15,535 nt of DNA from WAPX01 sp964622075 (GTDB lineage Archaea > Halobacteriota > Archaeoglobi > Archaeoglobales > Archaeoglobaceae). The notes beneath the pieces are model-generated. The model did no database searches, was not told where the DNA came from, and saw nothing but the letters and a program-made list of their open reading frames with translations. The DNA lies in contig CAZUMR010000076.1 of the NCBI GenBank assembly GCA_964622075.1, positions 1 through 15,535 of the forward strand, written 5' to 3'. Made by a program: the position numbers and the translations under genes. Positions 13,103 through 15,535 of the stretch are shown here, piece by piece; positions within the stretch are counted from its first letter, which is position 1, and each line of letters opens with the position of its first letter.

Positions 13103-15157
13103 TTACTGCTGTCCTTTTCCTTTGATCTTTGTCTTTACCAGTATTGCATTGCCTATTGATTTTGTGGCTATGGCTCCCAATGCCCAGGCTGCCCCACTTC
13201 TAACCCCAGCATCTTCATCTTTCAAAAGTTCAATCAATGGCTCTACTGCTCTTTTATCACCAATCTTTCCTAATGCTTCAGCAGCCCTCCATCTAACCTC
13301 TGCATCTTCATCTTTCAAAAGTTCTTTAAGCAGTTTAACGTCCTTTGCACTGACAAGAGATGTGAAAAGCGGATAAGAGAAATCCAAATCAATTCCCTGC
13401 TTTATTTCTTCAATGTACTTCTCTTTGAAATCCGGAATACCGTATTCCACAAGTTTGTGCCTGTCTGTTAAGCTGATTCCTACCTCACCAAGACATTCAC
13501 ACAGAACCGGATACTTTACCAGTTCATCGATTTCAGCATTGTACAGCAGGAAAATAAACTCCTTTCGATCTTCCTCACTTAGCATGCTGAATAGCATTTT
13601 CAGAACTTCTTTTATATCGAGAAGTCCAGTTCTTTCTTCCACTGGTTTTTCTTTTTCGATCCTCTCTTTTAACCAGCTTCTCCAGTCCTCTTTACCCAGA
13701 TACTTTGCTGCAAAAAATTCCTTGAACGTTTCATGCACGAAATAAATTCTGTCACTGCTGCTATCGTACACTGTAAATACGCACGTGTTCAAAAATTCCT
13801 CTGCAGATATGCCGAGATGTCTTGCTTTCTCTTTTGCCCAGTATTCTTCCCACATCTCGTCAACAGCATCTAAATCTACGTAAGTGCTATTGCTTTCAAG
13901 CATCCTGTATGCTATTTTGCTGCAGATGTACTCAATAGCACTTGATAGTTTTCTTCTTAGCCTTATATCGAGTTTAAATTTTTCCTCAATGTGCTTCACG
14001 GACTTTTTAAATATCTCCTCATAGATCTTCGACCTCATTTCTGGCAGATCGCCGCTTTCAAAGTAGAGGTAGCTTACAAGATAGTTCATCAATGGATTTG
14101 ATATCAGGTACAGAACATTTTTTTCTCTGAGTACTTTTTCAAACTTTTCTATGTCCACTTTCATCCCATCTCTCTTCGAATAGTAGTCTATCCACTTTTC
14201 TGCCATTTTTATTGCTATTTTCTCTTTTAGTGGTAGTATTTCGTATATCTGTCTTTCATCAGTTTTTATATATGTAGAAATTGGCCTTGAGGTAACTACT
14301 GTAAAGAAAGGAAATTTATTTATTTCTTCAGAAAGTCTTTGTTTATATTCTGGATTCACTTCATCAAAACCATCGAGGATAATCAGGTAGTCAAAGGTTT
14401 TCCTAAGTACAAATATTGTGTCCAGAATATCTGAGTCAGCCTTCCCAAAAACGAACGTTTTGAGATCTCCACCATCGTAGTTTCTGAGTTTTCTGTAAAA
14501 TACAACTCTAAATTTACCTTCTCTGTTAAGTTTAACTGCATAATATTTTGCGAGCGTCGTCTTTCCTGAACCGGGAACGCCAAAAATGATAATCCTGTTT
14601 CTGTTATTTTTTACACTCTCCTCTATTACTTCATCAGGTGTTTTTGTTTCTTCTGTCTTCTCATTCTGTTCTTCGGGTTTGGAGATGTTATCTTTAAAAT
14701 ATTTCCTTGAAACACTGAGTTCTACATAGAAATCTTCTATTGGTAGCCCACCGCTGCCACCAAACCCGAAAAGATCGGGAATGTACTTCAGATCCTCGCT
14801 ATCCATGATCTGTCTTTTTGTACTTTCTTCAAACAACCAGATTTTTACCTCTCTGTCTGAGAGAATCTCTTTAACGAGTTCTCTGAATTCACGATCACTA
14901 TAATATACTTCCTCAATAGTTTTTGAAAGTTCTTTTACCAGATCAGGATTGTCGGGATCTAATTTACCAAATTTTCTTTTAAAGGAATTTAAATTTAATT
15001 TTGATTTTATTTTTAGATATATTTTATTCATAGATCTATCAATCACCAATTTAGTGCCTGACTCTATCTCTTTTTTTAGCCCGCCTTTCACACCAGATCC
15101 TACAATATTTTCTACGTTTATGATCAATTTTGCAAGGACTGTATATATCGCATCCAT
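13103..15157 (-). CDS. NACHT-domain STAND NTPase with C-terminal HEAT repeats, probable defence protein
   Basis: A 684-residue signal-transduction NTPase. Domains: N-terminal helical region of unknown type (1-125); linker (126-185, with LPIEDFYVELSVS before a charged stretch); NACHT core with Walker A GVPGSGKTT (193-201), Walker B LIILDGFDEV (258-267; the LDGxDE form typical of NACHT), sensor TSRP (289-292) and NPL (354-356); winged-helix/helical arm ending FVHETFKEFFAAKYL (473-487); then a helical region and two clear HEAT repeats (LLKELLKDEDAEVRWRAAEAL and IELLKDEDAGVRSGAAWALG, about 606-662). Such proteins sense invader molecules through C-terminal repeats, oligomerise and fire an N-terminal effector; related bacterial NACHT proteins protect against phages. 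No nuclease or TIR domain is visible, so the effector is unknown. The HEAT array is short and ends in a basic tail. The gene is conspicuously AT-rich, a sign of transfer. It stands alone, upstream of the regulator gene by 73 bp. Confidence 0.9.
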   Translation of the reverse strand: MDAIYTVLAKLIINVENIVGSGVKGGLKKEIESGTKLVIDRSMNKIYLKIKSKLNLNSFKRKFGKLDPDNPDLVKELSKTIEEVYYSDREFRELVKEILSDREVKIWLFEESTKRQIMDSEDLKYIPDLFGFGGSGGLPIEDFYVELSVSRKYFKDNISKPEEQNEKTEETKTPDEVIEESVKNNRNRIIIFGVPGSGKTTLAKYYAVKLNREGKFRVVFYRKLRNYDGGDLKTFVFGKADSDILDTIFVLRKTFDYLIILDGFDEVNPEYKQRLSEEINKFPFFTVVTSRPISTYIKTDERQIYEILPLKEKIAIKMAEKWIDYYSKRDGMKVDIEKFEKVLREKNVLYLISNPLMNYLVSYLYFESGDLPEMRSKIYEEIFKKSVKHIEEKFKLDIRLRRKLSSAIEYICSKIAYRMLESNSTYVDLDAVDEMWEEYWAKEKARHLGISAEEFLNTCVFTVYDSSSDRIYFVHETFKEFFAAKYLGKEDWRSWLKERIEKEKPVEERTGLLDIKEVLKMLFSMLSEEDRKEFIFLLYNAEIDELVKYPVLCECLGEVGISLTDRHKLVEYGIPDFKEKYIEEIKQGIDLDFSYPLFTSLVSAKDVKLLKELLKDEDAEVRWRAAEALGKIGDKRAVEPLIELLKDEDAGVRSGAAWALGAIATKSIGNAILVKTKIKGKGQQ
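13209..13324 (-). repeat. Nucleotide-identical HEAT-repeat segments
   Basis: A 23-bp stretch at 13209-13231 recurs without mismatch at 13302-13324, exactly 93 bp (31 codons) apart. It encodes the shared LLKDEDA helix of adjacent HEAT repeats. Identity at third positions points to recent duplication or gene conversion within the array. Confidence 0.8.
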
Positions 15158-15180
15158 ATAGCGATGCAGAAACGGGCTCA

Positions 15181-15192
15181 GAAATAACTATT
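15181..15192 (-). promoter_or_regulatory. Possible TATA element of the NACHT gene
   Basis: On the minus strand AATAGTTATTTC lies about 27 bp before ATG 15157, the right place for a leaderless start. The sequence is a weak TATA match. An A-rich stretch precedes it, consistent with a BRE/TATA region. Confidence 0.35.
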
Positions 15193-15277
15193 TTTCTTTT
15201 TGTTCTTTGACACTTTCAGCGGCCGGGTGTATGTGGATATACAGTAGAAATGTGTGAGGTTTAAGCTCCCGCATATC

Positions 15278-15439
15278 CTACCATTGCCCTTCTGTGGTAA
15301 CCGAAACGATCGCAAACCGGGAATCAGTCCTTACGAGCGGTATCTTTTCTTTTTCGGAAATACCTCTGCCTCTGAAATCTCCTAACAGCAGATTAACCCT
15401 GTTCTCCCTGATCACTCTGTAGTCGACGTTTTTGAGCAC
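15278..15439 (-). CDS. Small hypothetical ORF or gene remnant
   Basis: From GTG 15439 a 53-residue frame reads VLKNVDYRVIRENRVNLLLG through GISEKEKIPLVRTDSRFAIV to a TAG. Codons (AGA/AGG, GAG, GTT) and composition look like real coding. The frame stays open without a stop to the window edge, but the upstream part (rich in His, Ser, Leu and Cys) looks like an antisense shadow. TATATA at 15458-15463 could serve a leaderless start here. No family recognised; it may be the tail of a larger gene or a degraded one. Confidence 0.35.
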   Translation of the reverse strand: MLKNVDYRVIRENRVNLLLGDFRGRGISEKEKIPLVRTDSRFAIVSVTTEGQW

Positions 15440-15445
15440 GAGGTT

Positions 15446-15535
15446 GTGCTGAACTCGTATATAAGGGAGCTCAGAACAATGGAGGCTGAGATAAAGAACT
15501 CGATGAATTCTGGGAAATACTGTCAGTTGTCTGCA
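15446..15535 (+). CDS. Possible start of a gene running off the window
   Basis: An open plus-strand frame with GTG 15446 or ATG 15479 reads VLNSYIRELRTMEAEIKNSM then NSGKYCQLSA to the edge. It looks helical and uses host-like AGA/AGG codons. It has no clear ribosome-binding site and overlaps the upstream portion of the minus-strand frame, so at most one of the two is likely real in 15440-15535. No family can be named. Confidence 0.25.
   Translation, partial: MLNSYIRELRTMEAEIKNSMNSGKYCQLSA

Overview
The window looks like a piece of an archaeal chromosome, most likely from the Archaeoglobales (Ferroglobus, Geoglobus or Archaeoglobus type). This is inferred from gene content: fibrillarin, an archaeal mevalonate-entry cluster (HMG-CoA synthase, thiolase, DUF35 protein), a short core-type methionine synthase, N-glycosylation-sequon-rich multiheme c-type cytochromes, an intron-less tRNA-Leu, TATA boxes about 25 bp before start codons (leaderless genes), and Arg codons that are nearly all AGA/AGG in the housekeeping genes I read. 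I cannot fix the species from the sequence alone.

Layout. 1-1354 (minus): a winged-helix-like protein followed by an acyl-CoA dehydrogenase cut by the window edge. 1355-1438: a divergent control region with a 17-bp perfect tandem repeat whose core is palindromic. 1439-3426 (plus): two overlapping multiheme cytochrome genes, a small one with three CXXCH motifs plus one CXCH and a nine-heme one, which are paralogous over their first four heme positions. 3450-4118: fibrillarin with its own promoter. 4265-6353 (plus): an unusual pair, a degenerate Sir2-like zinc-ribbon protein and a winged-helix protein with no family I recognise; both use CGN arginine codons far more than fibrillarin does, so the pair looks imported. 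6354-6627: low-complexity repeats, a T-rich terminator and a ribbon-helix-helix antitoxin remnant, next to tRNA-Leu(CAA) at 6628-6712 (minus). 6854-9617 (plus): a zinc-less MetE-like protein, a complete core methionine synthase and ThyX. 9622-13029 (minus): XRE regulator, HMG-CoA synthase, thiolase and DUF35 OB-fold protein, in that transcription order, the first steps of isoprenoid lipid synthesis. 13103-15157 (minus): an AT-rich NACHT STAND NTPase with C-terminal HEAT repeats, of the kind linked to antiviral immunity. 15158-15535: promoter of the NACHT gene and two weak overlapping ORFs at the edge.

How it fits together: the cytochrome pair probably sits outside the membrane and moves electrons. 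The mevalonate-entry cluster should form one enzyme complex channelling acetyl-CoA to HMG-CoA, although the thiolase here lacks the usual nucleophilic cysteine. The methionine synthase pair and ThyX are a C1-metabolism block. The Sir2/winged-helix pair beside a tRNA and the NACHT protein are the accessory, defence-like parts and the best candidates for undescribed biology.
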